DNA from: Hymenopus coronatus
Lineage: Eukaryota > Arthropoda > Insecta > Mantodea > Hymenopodidae
Length of the DNA: 64,000 nt
Assembly (NCBI GenBank): GCA_030762935.1
Contig: CM060897.1
Location: 112,588,176 to 112,652,175, forward strand
Reading direction: 5' to 3'
Part shown: one piece after another, positions 13,326 through 26,705 of the stretch
Layout: the number at the start of each line of letters is the position of its first letter
How positions within the stretch are numbered: position 1 is the first letter of the stretch
Translations under genes and position numbers: made by a program
Notes under the pieces: generated by a model
Databases searched by the model: none
The model's input: the letters and a program-made list of their open reading frames with translations, nothing else
Told to the model about the DNA's origin: nothing

Positions 13326-15264
13326 ATGCATGGATACAGTATGTATGTCACATATATATATAATAACTTTCAAAAAATGCAAATCTGCTCTTAAGAGGCA
13401 TGGGGGGGGGGGGGAATTCTTCCTCATAAACTGCATTATTTGAACACTGATTCTCCAAGTAAGCACTTCTAATTACAGATTTAATGTATTAAAATTGTTT
13501 TTATGTCTTTATTGTGGGGTAAATAGGTATTTTCTTTTAGAATACTTTTTTAAATTCCTGTTCTAATTCCTTTGTGAAATGGGTAAGTTAGAATAATATT
13601 CATTCTTTGAAATATTCATGCAGCACTGCAGCTGAACTACTCCATTGATAAAATTAAAAAAAAAAATAAGTAACCATGATTCATCATTGCTATATTATTT
13701 CCAAGTAAGTGTAAATGATGGATTGTGAATAGTCTGAACTCACCTCAAGTAAGCTGAAGTAAATGCCAAGTTATGCTGCACCGCTGCTGCATTCTCTACC
13801 TTCAATCTACACAGTATGGATATGGAGTACTACTTGAAATTAGACAGTTTTTGAAAATAGTTGAGGGCTGAAATGCTATGCCAATTGAAAAGTTTCAGGT
13901 TTGTGCCTTTGGTATCAGAAAAGGGCAAGAGAAAACAAAAAGATTAGAACCCAATACTAGTCCCAGATTTCCTAAATCTTAGAAGATTCATGAACCATTC
14001 ATTTTATAAATTATAGTATATATTTATATTTCAAGTTTTATTTATAACAAAATATACAAATTTTATGAGTTATAATAGAGGTTTGCTGTCCATTTTCCAT
14101 TAAAACTTTCACTACTTGTTATATCTCAAATTTGACATTTAAAAATAGAGCGCTTGTGTAAAACATGAACTGAAGTTTTGGTGATGAATATTTACCTGAA
14201 ATTGTTCTTGGGCTTTCAACCATGTCATGAAGGTTTCTAACTCAGGTCTTTCGTCTTCCACTCCTATTTATAGGCAGTTGGCCCTTAGAGGCCCCACAGT
14301 TCAGTTTCCCTGAAGAAGACAATGGAAGTCTTCTAAATGTTGGAGTTCGAATTCTTTATGACATAGCTGGAAGCCCAAGAAAAATTTCAGAGCAATCTTA
14401 TGTACAAAGAAAAGTATATAATGAACAAGCCTTTGGTATATATGAAGAGTAACTGGCAGAATTATTCTGTTCTTCGTGACATGTCAAAATAACTTAAAAA
14501 AACTATAAAGGTTTTATTTATTCCTATATCAAAGAGAGGACAAAAGTTCACTCCCAACTGCTTGTAAGAATTGCACTGTATGAAAATTGCTGTATGTGAA
14601 TGTGGGCTCTGCTGCTTGATCACAAAGACCTACAGTTACATGTCATAAAGAACATTTCAAACTGTAAACAGACATATCAGAGTTGCATTTCCACCATTTA
14701 TCACATTGATTTCAATAGCACTGTTAATTTATGGATCTGTTAAAACATTTGCCTCAGAGAATAATTAAGGAAAGCAAACTGTATTTAGAACAAAAAATGT
14801 ATCACATTGATAGAATTAATGGTAAGCATTACAATGTATGGAAATCCATGATCATGGAAGTTGCTCTGATTGATAGACTATTATTAACAGACTGGGTCAT
14901 AGATCCATAGGAACCAAGTAAGCTGCACTCACTTTCATTCAACATATAAAAAAGATAGCATTTTGCTGCCTTAAAACTCTTGTGAAAGGCAGAACTTATC
15001 TGGAAAACCAGTAAATTCAAACTATTGTGTGAATTCCTAAACATATTCCAAATTTTGTATTTTTTTTCTTTTCTTTCTTTTCTTTTTGGACTCAGTCATA
15101 TGAGTGATTGCTGGCAATTACTCAAATTATTAGAGAAGGAAAAGAAACTATTGTTAACATTGTGCATTTCTTTGAGACATAGGGAAATGTATTCTGCTAT
15201 ACTTTAACCCCTTCAGCAATATGGACGTGATGACATATGCATGATTTAAATGACCCATTCTACT
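13326..15264. other. Intron, no gene seen
   Basis: The intron holds a 13-base G run at 13402-13414. A short hairpin-capable stretch near 14311-14333 has AGAAGAC facing GTCTTCT and may mark an old repeat end (about 14225-14400). No exon is recognised. Confidence 0.5.
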
Positions 15265-15600
15265 AATGGATAACATAGGATAACTCCATGAAATAATACA
15301 AACGTCGATATCTGGATTTATGGCTGTACCACATAAAGCAAGATATGTAACTAACCTATCAAACCAAGGATCACAATATTGAATCCAATCAAATGTATGT
15401 TCTGCATTCAAGAGAAACAGTGGAAAAGGATGGGGAGGGCCCAACTAAAGCAGTCAGTATGATGGCAGAGTTGGATGCTGACTGGTTTTAATTGAATGCC
15501 GATATATGCATTTTAATTTTTTTTTTTTTTAATCATTCATTAATTCATATATAATTGCACAGCATTATAAGATCAGAAAATACTGCATTTGTCATGAGTC
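15265..15600 (-). repeat. Diverged interspersed repeat, partner of 1075-1235
   Basis: The reverse complement of 15265-15390 aligns by eye with 1075-1230. An extra matching block at about 15564-15595 (GCATTATAAGATCA) suggests about 170 bp was inserted or rearranged in this copy. No coding content is seen. Confidence 0.45.
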
Positions 15601-18590
15601 CAAATGACCACACGGTCTAAGACATGGTATGTGAGAGTTGTACATTCTAGTATGGTTGGAGACTCACACTCCAAAGTAGCAAATTATTTATTGTTAATTT
15701 TTTCTTTATTTATTTTAACACCTCACCTTCATTGTTGGGTAACTATGAATGGGTAATGGGAACAAAAATTCAAAAGAGAGATGGCTGGATATTTCCCATT
15801 GTGTTCTGTCGACAGTATATATTAACAGACTGCAAATATTAAAATGCAGTCTTGTTGAAATAAAGGTTTCCAATAAGTCTTTTAGCGGATTAGTGATGCA
15901 ATACATCAAACCAACTACATTATGACAAAAATGCTAAAACATCTATTGCTTCAACTATTTGAAACTTTTTTGTGTTTAACAACACTCAACTGCTCAAATC
16001 AGTATCACTGTCTTTTTCTCTTGCAAACAAACTGATATAGGCTTTAAGCACACTTAAATGCCATTCTCTTGTATCACGATGACATTTTTGTCACAGAAAG
16101 GCATTTCTCAACTGGCTGTGCTATGCAGACCAACTTGGTCATTAGAGTCTCTTTTTTCATTTTTGACAAATTATTCCAATTTTTCAATCTAATGTGTGCC
16201 AAATAGGAGTTTTGGACAACAGCATGTGTCCATTTTGCAAGGGGAACAGAAGAAAGACTAACCATAGATTTTCCATTATCCTGAAAAGATGAATGTGTGA
16301 TAATCCTGCTCATTTGAGGATCATTCCATTCATCATCTGATATGGCCTATAAGGTTTAAACAAACTTCAAGGGTGAGCTACTTTAATAATAGAACATCAA
16401 TATGAATGGCATATTTTAGTTACTGTGGCAAACCTACATTGAGTATATTCTTGGATTGTAGGAGAAGAGATCATCAGTCATAAAAATAGAAAACTAAAAA
16501 TATAGAATTGCAAAATTATGAATAGCCCAGCTAAAAATAATAAATGCACTACAATTGCAAAATTGACAAAAACAACCAAATTCAAAGATAATATTCTGAA
16601 ATGTGAAAATAAAACAGTAATGGCATAGTAATCTTTTTCTCAGTATGATGTCTCTTGTAATGATTTACTTGTAATAAACATATTCAATATATTTTAATTC
16701 CTTATGTGGAGCAGAATCCCCCCCCCCCCCTGCAAAGAACGTAAAAATGTCAAACAAGTGTTTCCAACATTGTCAAAATCTGATTTGTCAAATTAAAAAT
16801 AAATTAGTATTTGTATATCTGTAATTTATATTATACATATACACTTTACAGTTATAAAAAGTCTCAATGTACATATCAAAAATGCTTCTATTAGACATAT
16901 TTCTATTAAATACATTTTTAGTTCATTTTTACACAATTTACACGAATCTTTTGTAGTAGCAATACTATGTTTAAATCAACAATTTTAGTACTACCCTATA
17001 TTAATTTCATAACTAAGATGCTTGTAGAACCTCAGCACCCACATATTTTGATAGTATTCTCAATAAATAAAGATCACTACTAATTTTATTGCATACATGG
17101 CTAATTTATCTGTGAAATTTAACATTTTTATCCAGTTCAATACCCAGAAAATGTGTTGATTTTACTGTTCAACATCTGTACCATCAGTTATTCATTTACA
17201 TACTTTGACGTGTGTAAATAATTGACTGAGAGTGAGCTTGTGGAGTTCCCTGTAGTTGTGGACCTCCCTAACAGCAATATAATGGTTCCATATCTTATAA
17301 CAGCTTTTACTAGTAACTGGTAAAGTACAAATCCTTTGTAGAATAGGACACTTGAACTCGGCAACAAACAATTGCAGAACTGTTGGTTCACTAGGTGCCA
17401 CATGGCAGAAATATTATGTGTACGGGATGGATAAAAATAAATGCATTTTGTTAGGCTGATTTCACAAGAGTAATTGAAAAGGAAACTGAATACATGGGGC
17501 CACATGCAAAGATGATTGATAAGGACTTTACAAGTTTCAGTTGGTAACCATCTAAATGTTGTTTAATTTTAAATACCAAAATGGATACCCAGACTATTTT
17601 TAAAGTGCCATCCAATTTGAAAAAGGGCTTGGAATAGGATTATAATGAATTTCTTGTAAATGAAAATAAATTTTTTGAAGAATGGTGGAGTTAGAAATAA
17701 ATTCCAGAATGTCTTAACAGTAATTCTCTACTAAAAGCCACAGTGTATCCAGGAGCTGTGTTAATTGTTTCATTCAGTATTAAATTTTACTTCGTTACGC
17801 ATCTATGCAACACTAAATACCTTCCTCTGATCGTCTTATTGCCATAAGAGTTCTTCCTAAGTGTGATTGTTCTTAAAGGTCCTTTGAGGGTCATACATTT
17901 CAAGAAATCTGTTCTGTATTCAGATATTTTGATTTATCCACTTAGTTCCACTGTGTTTGAAGGTTAGATAATGTCTAAACCATCTTTCAGAACATTTTGA
18001 AAAAAGGTGATTGTTTAGATGTCTTAGTATTTGGAAGCAGTGTTTTAATTAGGCGTGTTTCTTCTGACTAATGTTTTTTTCATTTCTGGTTATATCATTG
18101 AGAAGTCAAAGCATAGCGAAAATGTTTGTAGAGAACATTCTGTATGCATGAGCTGATATAATTTAATACATGGTTATATAAACTTTACACAGAAATTCTA
18201 GAAAATTAATATTCTTAATATTTATTGCTTTTGGTTTTGAGAACATGTTCTAGTTTGTATATTTTTTTTTCTCTCTCTAACACAAACAATAATAATGAAC
18301 CATTACAAGTAGATTCTAAATTTAGGCCTAAAAATACTTTAGTTGCTATTACACTATGAAGGTTTTTACAAATTACCAAAAATCTCTTGATTTTTATGTC
18401 TTCATTCAATCAAAGTATCTCTGTGTAGAGTTTGCCAGACCATTATAGCTTAGAATCGTGAAGTTTGTTGGAGATTGGCCTGTAATGCGTGCTCTTTGTG
18501 TCTCTGTTCTCGGTGCGGAAGATGGTCGGAGCGGTCAGTTGCCCCTCTTTCCGTCTCCGTCACGTTTTCATCGCGTGGACTCTGCATCAG
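15601..18590. other. Z4-Z3 intron, 3' part
   Basis: This is AT-rich intron with a 13-base C run at 16718-16730. Minus-strand frames at 16074-16313 and 17188-17505 have no recognised family; the first has an acceptor-like AG just upstream and is discussed in the findings. The last about 50 bases are the C/T-rich acceptor of the Z3 exon. Confidence 0.5.
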
Positions 18591-18793
18591 TATCCGTTCA
18601 CTGCTGTGACATTTGCGGGAAGCTTCTCAGTACCAGGCTGACGTTAAAGAGACACAAAGAGCAACAGCACCTCCAACCTCTTCACAATGCTGTTTGTACT
18701 GTGTGTAATAAAGTGTTCCGAACAATGAACTCTCTGAATAATCACAGAAGCATATATCATCGTAGAGTGAAAGCCAGTGCTGCAAATATGTGA
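18591..18793 (+). CDS. br: broad alternative terminal exon, Z3-type zinc-finger pair
   Basis: This is the second alternative Broad DNA-binding exon. The likely acceptor is the AG at 18589-18590 (CTCTGCATCAG), preceded by a C/T-rich tract from about 18540. The exon starts in the same phase as the other three and has 66 whole codons to TGA at 18791-18793. Finger 1 uses C5, C8, H21, H26; finger 2 uses C35, C38, H51, H56. The linker ([10 protein letters not shown]) and [12 protein letters not shown] fit the Broad Z3 type as I recall it. The reading frame continues open upstream to an ATG at 18458, but those residues look like translated intron; the shared phase argues for the AG at 18590. A hAT-like MITE begins 87 bp after the stop. 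The protein would be a nuclear regulator with the shared BTB domain from upstream exons. Confidence 0.87.
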
Positions 18794-18879
18794 AATGAAA
18801 ATCCCCAGATTGCTGTCCACTTTTTGTGTATAATATTGGGAATAGTGAACATTGTATTCACAAGGAAGTTTCTTCTAAA

Positions 18880-19121
18880 CAGTGGTGTAGCCAGAAAAAT
18901 ATTAAGGGATGGGGTTATGTGTAGGGATCCATTTTTTAAACATTTTGTACATATATGATAAATATCAATCAATCTTGAGTTGAAATATTTTAAAACATAG
19001 ATTTTATATTCACAGATTAAAATGCAACAACTGTAATTGCAATTAGTTTTCCATTACTTTTTACATTTTTTTAGCAAGGGGGAGTTCCAACACCCCAAAC
19101 CCCTCCCTAGCTACACCTCTG
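18880..19121. mobile_element. hAT-type MITE with 8-bp target duplication
   Basis: The ends are CAGTGGTGTAGCCAGAAA on the left and, reversed, CAGAGGTGTAGCTAGGGA on the right. The 8-bp sequence CTTCTAAA lies immediately on both sides (18872-18879 and 19122-19129). An 8-bp duplication with CAG-starting short TIRs is the signature of the hAT superfamily. At 242 bp with no ORF it is a MITE. It starts 87 bp after the Z3 stop codon, so it probably sits in that isoform's 3' UTR. Confidence 0.85.
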
Positions 19122-19259
19122 CTTCTAAAGTATTCTTAAAGTAAGAATTAAAAAATGCAAAATACTGATTTAATTGCCAACATGTTGAACATTCATCTGC
19201 CACAAAGGATAAGATGTGTATCTCATTCCAAGAACCAAAAAGAATTGTAGTCTGATGTG

Positions 19260-19265
19260 AATAAA
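19260..19265 (+). terminator. br: Candidate polyadenylation signal of Z3 isoform
   Basis: An AATAAA lies 467 bp after the Z3 stop and beyond the MITE. If it is used, the MITE is transcribed in the 3' UTR. The motif is frequent in this AT-rich DNA, so this is only a candidate. Confidence 0.25.
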
Positions 19266-22200
19266 ATTTGCTTGTGTGCCCATATAGTTGTCTAAACAAA
19301 AGTGTGTCCTAAAAGTCAGGCAACATGCAGCACTTCTATATGTATAGATATTAAAGCTTGTTGATAATACTTTTGCCATACCAAATATATAGCATTAAAG
19401 AAACATTAATATTTTTTATTCATTTATAAGTACATTTGTTACGGGGTGCTTAAACATATATCTTTGGGTAGTTGATGGTAAGGTACGGGCAGTCCAATTT
19501 TAAATTTTTGAAGCTGTGTGGGAAATAGAGTATAGTTTATATGGTTGTTGGACATGAGCATTCAAATCAAACCCAGAAAATTAAGACAAGAAATTCTAGA
19601 AATTGCCGTTAACCAACGCGTTCAAAAAGCCCAGAAGGTAATTACGTTTAAGCATAATAGCAGATAGTTTGCATTACTTAGCCAATGAAAATAAACAAAA
19701 ATACTTAGTCATTCATAGTGGACATTCATAGTACAAATACTTTTACTCAATGATATTTCCCATTCAGTTTTCAATTAAAAATCAGTGCAGTTTTGAGACA
19801 CCATATAGAAATGCCTTTATTCAGTTTATGAATCGCATTTCAGTTAATATTATTTGTGCATTCTTAAGGGAAGAGAGCAATTAAAGGTGAAGTATATTAC
19901 AAAACAATTCCTAACTTCCTTACTGTCGGTCACAACTTTATGAAATTTATATATGATTTGCACTATAATGTGACACAAGTTAACTGCAATTTCAATAAAA
20001 TTTAGCAAACTGATTTTTTTTTTTTTTCAAAATTTAAACTTTATGCAGCTTTTCAAAAATAGCCTTCAGAGATAATTCTCACGTTGATTATTTATGGTAA
20101 AATAAATTCTTGTAAGGTTTTTTTTCTGTGACTCTTGGGCTTTATTTTATGTGTACTCATATCAAAAATCCTTGCATGGTAATGAAGCTTATGTAAGTTA
20201 CACAAGTATGTAAAGTTGCATCAAAACCTGTTGTATATTTAATGAAATATGGAAAATACACTGTGAAAAAAAATAAAACTTTTGAATAACAAAGGGCAAA
20301 GTTTAGGTTGACATGACAATAAAAGGCTCTAGAAGCTTCCATATGAATACTGAGATCATTTAGGTGGAAAGTGATGTAAATACTGTAATGCCATTATAAC
20401 AATGCCCACCATGGTTTCTATATAGGAAATCAGTGCCAATAGAAAAATGATATTCTGACAAAGGAGGCAGGCATTTTGAACATTTTATTAAATTTTAGGT
20501 ATTATGAAATGTTGAAATAAAACTTTGGGGACATGTTTAAACATCAGAGATTAAATTGAAAAAAAAAATATAAAATCAAAATTTGGACCATTTTAAATGA
20601 CATCTCAAAATTATTTGCTGCATTTGTTTTAAAATCCTAAGCGTTTTTTAAATTTAAAGTGAAACTTAGTGATCAATTTAATGATTTATCATAAATTAGA
20701 TAATCAAGTCATACGTTCTTCTGACAAGGTAATTTTTTTCCTGTGATACAAAGGTTGCCTACCTAACATTTTTAATTACAAGCAAAACCTGAAGTCCCCC
20801 CCCCCCCCCCGATATACACTCTTAAATTAAGTATATGTTTCTCTGTATTTGTTTAAGAAAGAATAAATGATTCTGCAAATTAAATGCATGTGTTATAACT
20901 TGTTCAGCTCTGTTAGGAACATATTCTAATTTTGGATTAATAAATAATGATCTAAGTAAATTAAAACCATTAATAATGCACTAAACCTAAAGGAAAATTA
21001 TCATTTAGAGCACTCCAAGGCAGAGAACTTTATCTACTACAAATTTAAATGCTATAATAGGATAATATTTAGCCAAGTTAAATTTAAATTTCATAATGTG
21101 CATATGCTGTGATGGAGTTAAAAACAAACATTTCTTATACATTGCAGAGCCTTAAACAATTAATTACTCAGGCCACTCCTGTAATTTATCAAAATGTAAA
21201 TAGCAGACATTTTAAGAAGTGCACTGTACCCATATTTATTTTTAAGTCTTATAAAATTGCATGACTTTTAGGATGTGCATAGGATTATAATATAAAGTAT
21301 ATATAAATGTGCTATGAAAAGAGATAGTGGAGGAGCAGTAGATAAGATTACCTAAACTATACAAAATATTTAATTAGCTTCTGGAAATAGGTATATACTG
21401 TAAGTACCTGTGCAAGATTTTTATAGAACCATTTCTTAGGGAAGGAGAAAGAGCAGAAAGTGATAATAAGGTGATGGGTATGCTTGCAGAGTACTTTTGT
21501 GAAAATATGTGCTTTAAAAATGAGTTTGTATTGCAACTGTAATGACTTGAAAAATAAATTATTGTTTTGTAATGATGAATAGGAATAACTGTATAGTATT
21601 TTGTTTTTCCAATGCTCAAGTGAATTTCTTATTTAAAAAAATAACAGCAGTTGTGCAATACGTTGATGCACAGTTGCATTATAGCAAGATTCTCATTTTG
21701 CGTTATGATGAAAGCAATAATCTGCAGCATTAACCAAATTAAATGTGTAACTGTTAACAGTGATGCAAGTACATTAGAAAATGAATACTGTTAAGCTTCA
21801 TAAATTTAGGTTATTAGACAAAACATGTTTGGAGGATGTATCTTGCAAAACATTTCCTAAATAAATGATGCTATAAGAATCATTTTTTGAATCATTCCAT
21901 CTTGTAATCTGTAGCTTTGTTAGTAATACAGTCAAATTGTTTGCAGCTTCAAATGCATGAAATTTTAATTATTATTAGGGCTAGAAAGTTGCCTAAAAGA
22001 TACTGGAAATTGGCTTATAAAAAGATGTTTAAATGTTTAAAAATATAACAAAAATATGAAAACAAGAGTTAATTGAAAACTGTAGATATACTTTTTGAAC
22101 ATTGCAGTAAAGAATCATAGACATAATGTCTCGAATTTGAAGAACCATTAATAATCCTGAAGAATGTTTTTCTGTACATTGAATAATTTCTTTCCACTTC

Positions 22201-24329
22201 AATTTATGCTCTGGATGCTAGCTGAAATAGGCAATGTCTCCTAGCAGAACTCTCTCACAAGCATATCAAAGTTGAAATTTTTTCTTATTGAACTTTGTGG
22301 TAACCACATCCCTTTAAAATGTGTTTAATTTTCATGCTTGATCTAACTTGACGACCAATTTCCCATACACACTCCCAAAAGCTGGTTGACCATTATATCT
22401 TCTCAAGAACTGAGTACATCTCTAGTCTGTTTTTTCTATTCACATTAACAATGTTCTCAGAATAGGAAAGTTACTATTAATTCATACCAAACCTTTCAAG
22501 TCAGAATCATCTAATAATTCATGACAAATTGCTATTACTGCAGTACTTTCTCTATAAAAAAATATCACTGATTTTAATGCATCAAAATTGTCAGAATAAT
22601 TAATGTAACATGATCAAGTCAGAATTTTGCAGCTAGAGGTAAGCATAACATAACTATAAATTACATCACTGCATAGGTAAGGAATTGCAAGATTGCTTTA
22701 TTTCCAATTGTTTTAAAAAGTCAATTATGACATCAAAAGAGAAAAAATGCAGAAAAATACAAAATAAAATTAAGCCATTTTCGTTCATCTTCAGGTGAAA
22801 CAAATTTATATCTCATCTGGCATTTTCTGCAATGTCTCAGGTAAAATATGAACATTTCATAAATTTCCAAGGACTATTTATTACAAATAAACATGACGAC
22901 TTTTAACCAACACCCTTTAGCCAGTAGTCAAATTTACAAATAATTTACTTGTACAAGCTATGATTGTCTCTTAAGCATAAACATTAATTCATTCCTTAAT
23001 TTTTTGTTTATCTTTTCACTGTCCTATGTTTCTACTACCTGTACTGAGGTGCAGGATGTTAATTAAAATCATTTTTCTATACAATTTAAACCATTTTTGA
23101 TGTATAAAGTCTTTTCTTCAAATTTCATTCATAAATTGTATATTTATTAAAAAGAGACTGATAACTGCTGCTAACTGTAGTGCAGAGGGATTCTTCTTAC
23201 AAATCAGCAATGACACTGTCATAAAATTTAGATCTTTCACTTGGGTCTTTAAATAATGGGTATAGTTAAAACAACTAGATTAAAGAATTTGTAATGACAA
23301 ATTGTATTTCTGAGAAATGTCTATTCTTTTAAGAGTAGAAAAGTTATTTGGTGAACAAAATAATAGCCATAATTGCCTTTAAAAGTTTGTAAAGCTGTAA
23401 CACTTCTAAATAAGCCATTTCAAGATTATTCTCCTTGATGAAAAGCTATAAGTATTCCATTCTATGCCATAAATATTTTTATTAAAATGATGCCACAAAG
23501 TTTGAGTTTGTTTTCAAATTCTTTAATGCTGGAATTTGATGATTTTTCTTTTTCCTGCAAAGGTAAATGAAGAGAGAGCTTGATTCAAAATTTCACACCA
23601 AAACAGCATTCTTCCTTCACACGTTTCACTACTTCCTGCTGCACTTATGCTCTCACCATAAAGCACAAGCCTTTTACAGTATAAAAATTGCTTCTAGTGA
23701 GTGCAATTCCTAATCATAAATCATGTGCAATACTTTATTCAGAAATAGAACTAATCAAACATATATTCCATTAGAAGCATCTGCTATATTGCATAATACT
23801 AAACTGCTGTTATTTACAAAAATTGATTTTATTTTCTTTCCTAACCTCTTAACAAGCAGTAATCTGAATTACCCACATGGAGCCAGTAAGCAAGAAATAT
23901 TTTGTTTCTGCAAAGGAAGCTTATAACGACAGTGTAAATATTCATCACAAAACACTCTGAGCCATCTGTTGGAGCTCCAGAAAAGTACTTATAAATGTGC
24001 AAGCTGTGTAGCAATTCACAGGTGCTGTATTTGTAAATTTTCCATAAGGGTGATTAAAATGAAAACATACTGTATAAAATACAAGCAATCCTTCCCTTGC
24101 TTTCATGGGATATGTGCCCTTGCATGACATGTTAAGACGTTCTACAGTTTTTTCAGTTTGTAAACAGAAGAGAATTAGTTAATGCCAATCACCAATAATA
24201 AAAACTACATAACCAAAAGCAAACCTCCATATTTTGAACCATGCTGAGCTAAAGCAGCTCATAGATTAATGCTGAATAACCATTTATACTTTATTTCTCC
24301 TTGAGAAAAAGAGTAAAACAAAAAAAATT
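19266..24329. other. Z3-Z1 intron, 5' part, no gene seen
   Basis: This is about 5 kb of AT-rich, repeat-poor intron. It includes a 15-base C run at 20796-20810 and several T or A runs. Open frames of 60-81 codons on the minus strand have no motif. No finger exon was found by scanning for CX2C spacing. Confidence 0.55.
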
Positions 24330-24570
24330 AAATGCTGGATGATCACCATTGTGGCTCTTAGCCAGCTGGCAGTGCTGGTTGCTATTATGTTGAGCATTGA
24401 TAGCACATCCTACATAGAGTAGGTGTTGACACTGGTGATACATGGAATGAAGATGGAGCGCCGGTGGAATGCAATGGCAGGGGAACCTGGAGAAAACCTA
24501 CTCCTGCACCTCTTTCTCCACCACAAACCCCACATATGACCTGGGATTAAACCCAGGCTGTCTCAGTCAG
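24330..24570 (-). mobile_element. tRNA-derived SINE, family C, head truncated by LINE
   Basis: On the minus strand a B-box-like GGGTTTAATCCCAGG (about 24557-24543) precedes a body. The body shares GGCAGGGGAA and GGAGAA..AACC with the SINE at 37750-38042 when read on the plus strand. The A-box side is lost where LINE sequence begins at about 24571. Confidence 0.55.
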
Positions 24571-25860
24571 GAATAAGAGGAGTTGCCGTGAACTGGTTTA
24601 GAAGCTATCTCCTTAGATCACAATATATATCAGCCTAAACAATTATTCCAGCCCAATATTAACAGTAAAGCATGGAGTTCCACAATGTACAGTGTTAGGT
24701 CCAATTTTATTTCTTATCTTCATTAATGATATAGGAAATGTAGAACTAATAGGTAAAATATTTCTATTTGCAGATAATATTTTTCTATTTTATGAAAATA
24801 AATCTGAATCGCAGGTAATGAAAGATATGCAAACTGACCTTACAACACTGCAGACATGGTTCACAAATAACAACTTAATCCTTAATGCCAAAAAAACTAA
24901 ATATATGCTTTTTCATAAACCCTCTAGACCAGTTAAAAGTAATATGTCAATTAAGATCAAAGATAATGTTGTAGAAAGAGTAAGCAAATTTACATACCTA
25001 GAGCTAACACTAGACTCATCTTTGACATAGACATACCATATTGAACACATTATCAGCAAAACAAACTCCATTATTCGCATATTATACAGACTAAAAGATC
25101 TAGACTTAGATAACAGTTGTAAAAGAAGTCTTTATTTTGCACTCTTGCACCCCAATTTTCTGTATTTAAATGCAGTATGGTCCAATAACAATAAAGAACA
25201 CCTAAACTGTTTAGAAATCCTACAAAAGAGAGCTATTAAAATACTTCATGGATTTAATATTTTAAAATGCATAGAAGCATTTAAGGAAACAAATATAGTG
25301 CCATTTTCCTTTCTCTGTAAATTTAGTGAATCTTCATTCATGTACAAAGCTGAAAATAGCCTCCTATGTACCAACTCTGTAGTCAAACACAAAAGAGATA
25401 TTCACTCCTACAAAACTAGATCAGCCAATCACATATGTATAGAATCAGTTAACTAAATATGGAATAAAAAGTATATTACATAGTGCCACCAAAACATACA
25501 ACAGTCTCCCACTTAACATTAAACAATCTTCTAACTTATCCCAATTTAAAAACAAACTCTTCAAATACCTACTTGAGCAGTACTGTAATTCCTAAAAATT
25601 TGACAACATTAAATCCCTATGATGTTTCTTGAAATATGGCATTAAGTTTAATCACACACCCACACAAATTACAATAAAAAAAATTATGTGTGTGTATATA
25701 TATATATATATAAAATGTATACTTATATACTCTTTTTTTATATGTGCTAATGTGTTTTATTCTTTGTATTTTGCTTACCGCCTCACTAAATGGTAGTCCC
25801 TACCTAGAGCAATATGCTCATTGGGACATTCTATGTAAATAAATAAATGATCTAACCACT
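24571..25860 (+). mobile_element. Non-LTR retrotransposon (LINE), 3' half, inactive
   Basis: This is the 3' half of a LINE ORF2 with its 3' UTR. Translated fragments give reverse-transcriptase landmarks: GVAVNWF (about 24586), VLGPILFLIFINDI (about 24690), an FADNI box where active enzymes have FADD, and then KTKYMLF and FTYLELTLDSSLT. After a stop the frame resumes with EILQKRAIKILHG (about 25216), and after another shift NSLPLNIKQ and FKYLLEQYC (to 25597). The UTR holds a (TA)n tract and ends in AAATAAATAAATGA. The 5' half is missing. The Asp-to-Asn change in the catalytic box, the stops and the frameshifts show it is dead. The clade is not fixed; CR1/Jockey-like is likely. Confidence 0.85.
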
Positions 25861-26054
25861 CATCCACAGCACAGCCCCGCACATCTGTGTAAATGTATTA
25901 TGGTTTGTTACATTATTTTTAACAGAGAAACAAAAATTAAACACTTGAAAATAAAAGCTCTCTCATGTATCAAGCTAAAAGATGTTTCCCTTCTTTGTTC
26001 AAGCATTTTGGCACCTGTTAATTACTCGCTGCAGTTGCGTTTGAGAAAAGGTAG

Positions 26055-26460
26055 TCATTTTTTTTTTTATCTTTTTTAATTTACTTCGCTTTAACTCTGT
26101 GTTCATATCACAACAGATCTGTTAGGTAAGATACTTCATTCACAGTTTGTGGCAGACAGTAGTATTCTAGGACTCATCCCCATACTCTACTTATTTTTGT
26201 CCCATTCCAAGTATATATTGTTAGCATGTCCAGCCTAGCTGCTTTCACCATTCACAGTTAGATGGTGGAGTACAGCCAGCCTTTGAGGCCCCACCCCTTT
26301 ATACCATACCACTTTGCTCTGCAACAAGCAGATGGCATTAGGGTGCCATTCAGTCTAGCTGCTTGAGCTATATCTGTGGATAATTGCTGCTACTATTAGA
26401 TTTAAGGTGGAACTTTAGATTGTGACATTAAATATCCAATCTGGTATTTACCTTGGCAAT
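26055..26460 (-). repeat. Interspersed repeat family D, copy 1
   Basis: This segment is matched in inverted orientation by 61545-61945. Shared pieces read on plus here include GGACTCATCCCCAT, CAACAAGCAGATGGCATTAG, GGGTGCCATTCAGTCTA, ATCTGTGGATA, and CCAATCTGGTATTTACCTTGG. Copy 1 has extra internal sequence. No ORF or tRNA box is evident, so it is an unclassified element. Confidence 0.65.
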
Positions 26461-26705
26461 AGAGGGAAATCACAAAAACACCCAGTTAGACTCTTTAGCC
26501 TATAGATCAATTTCAATATAAATGTTATTTTTAAGTTCCTCTTTTAATCCCCCATGAGATAAAAATCATTAGGGGTTAAATTGAGGGAATGCAGAGACCT
26601 CTCACAGATTCTGTATGGATGCATGAATCAACGAATACTTTTTGGGGAACATAATACTGGCACCTTTATAGAGTATTTAATTTAATATTGATATTTTAAG
26701 ATCAC

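Noticed and set aside
17188..17505. Two overlapping minus-strand frames (105 and 69 codons)
   Set aside because: No recognised motif, heavy in aromatic and hydrophobic residues, and no splice or promoter context; left as chance or a decayed unknown.
18458..18590. ATG at 18458 as the start of a 111-residue zinc-finger protein
   Set aside because: The residues before the AG at 18590 are not conserved-looking, and all four finger exons share a phase-1 entry, so this is intron read-through into the Z3 exon.
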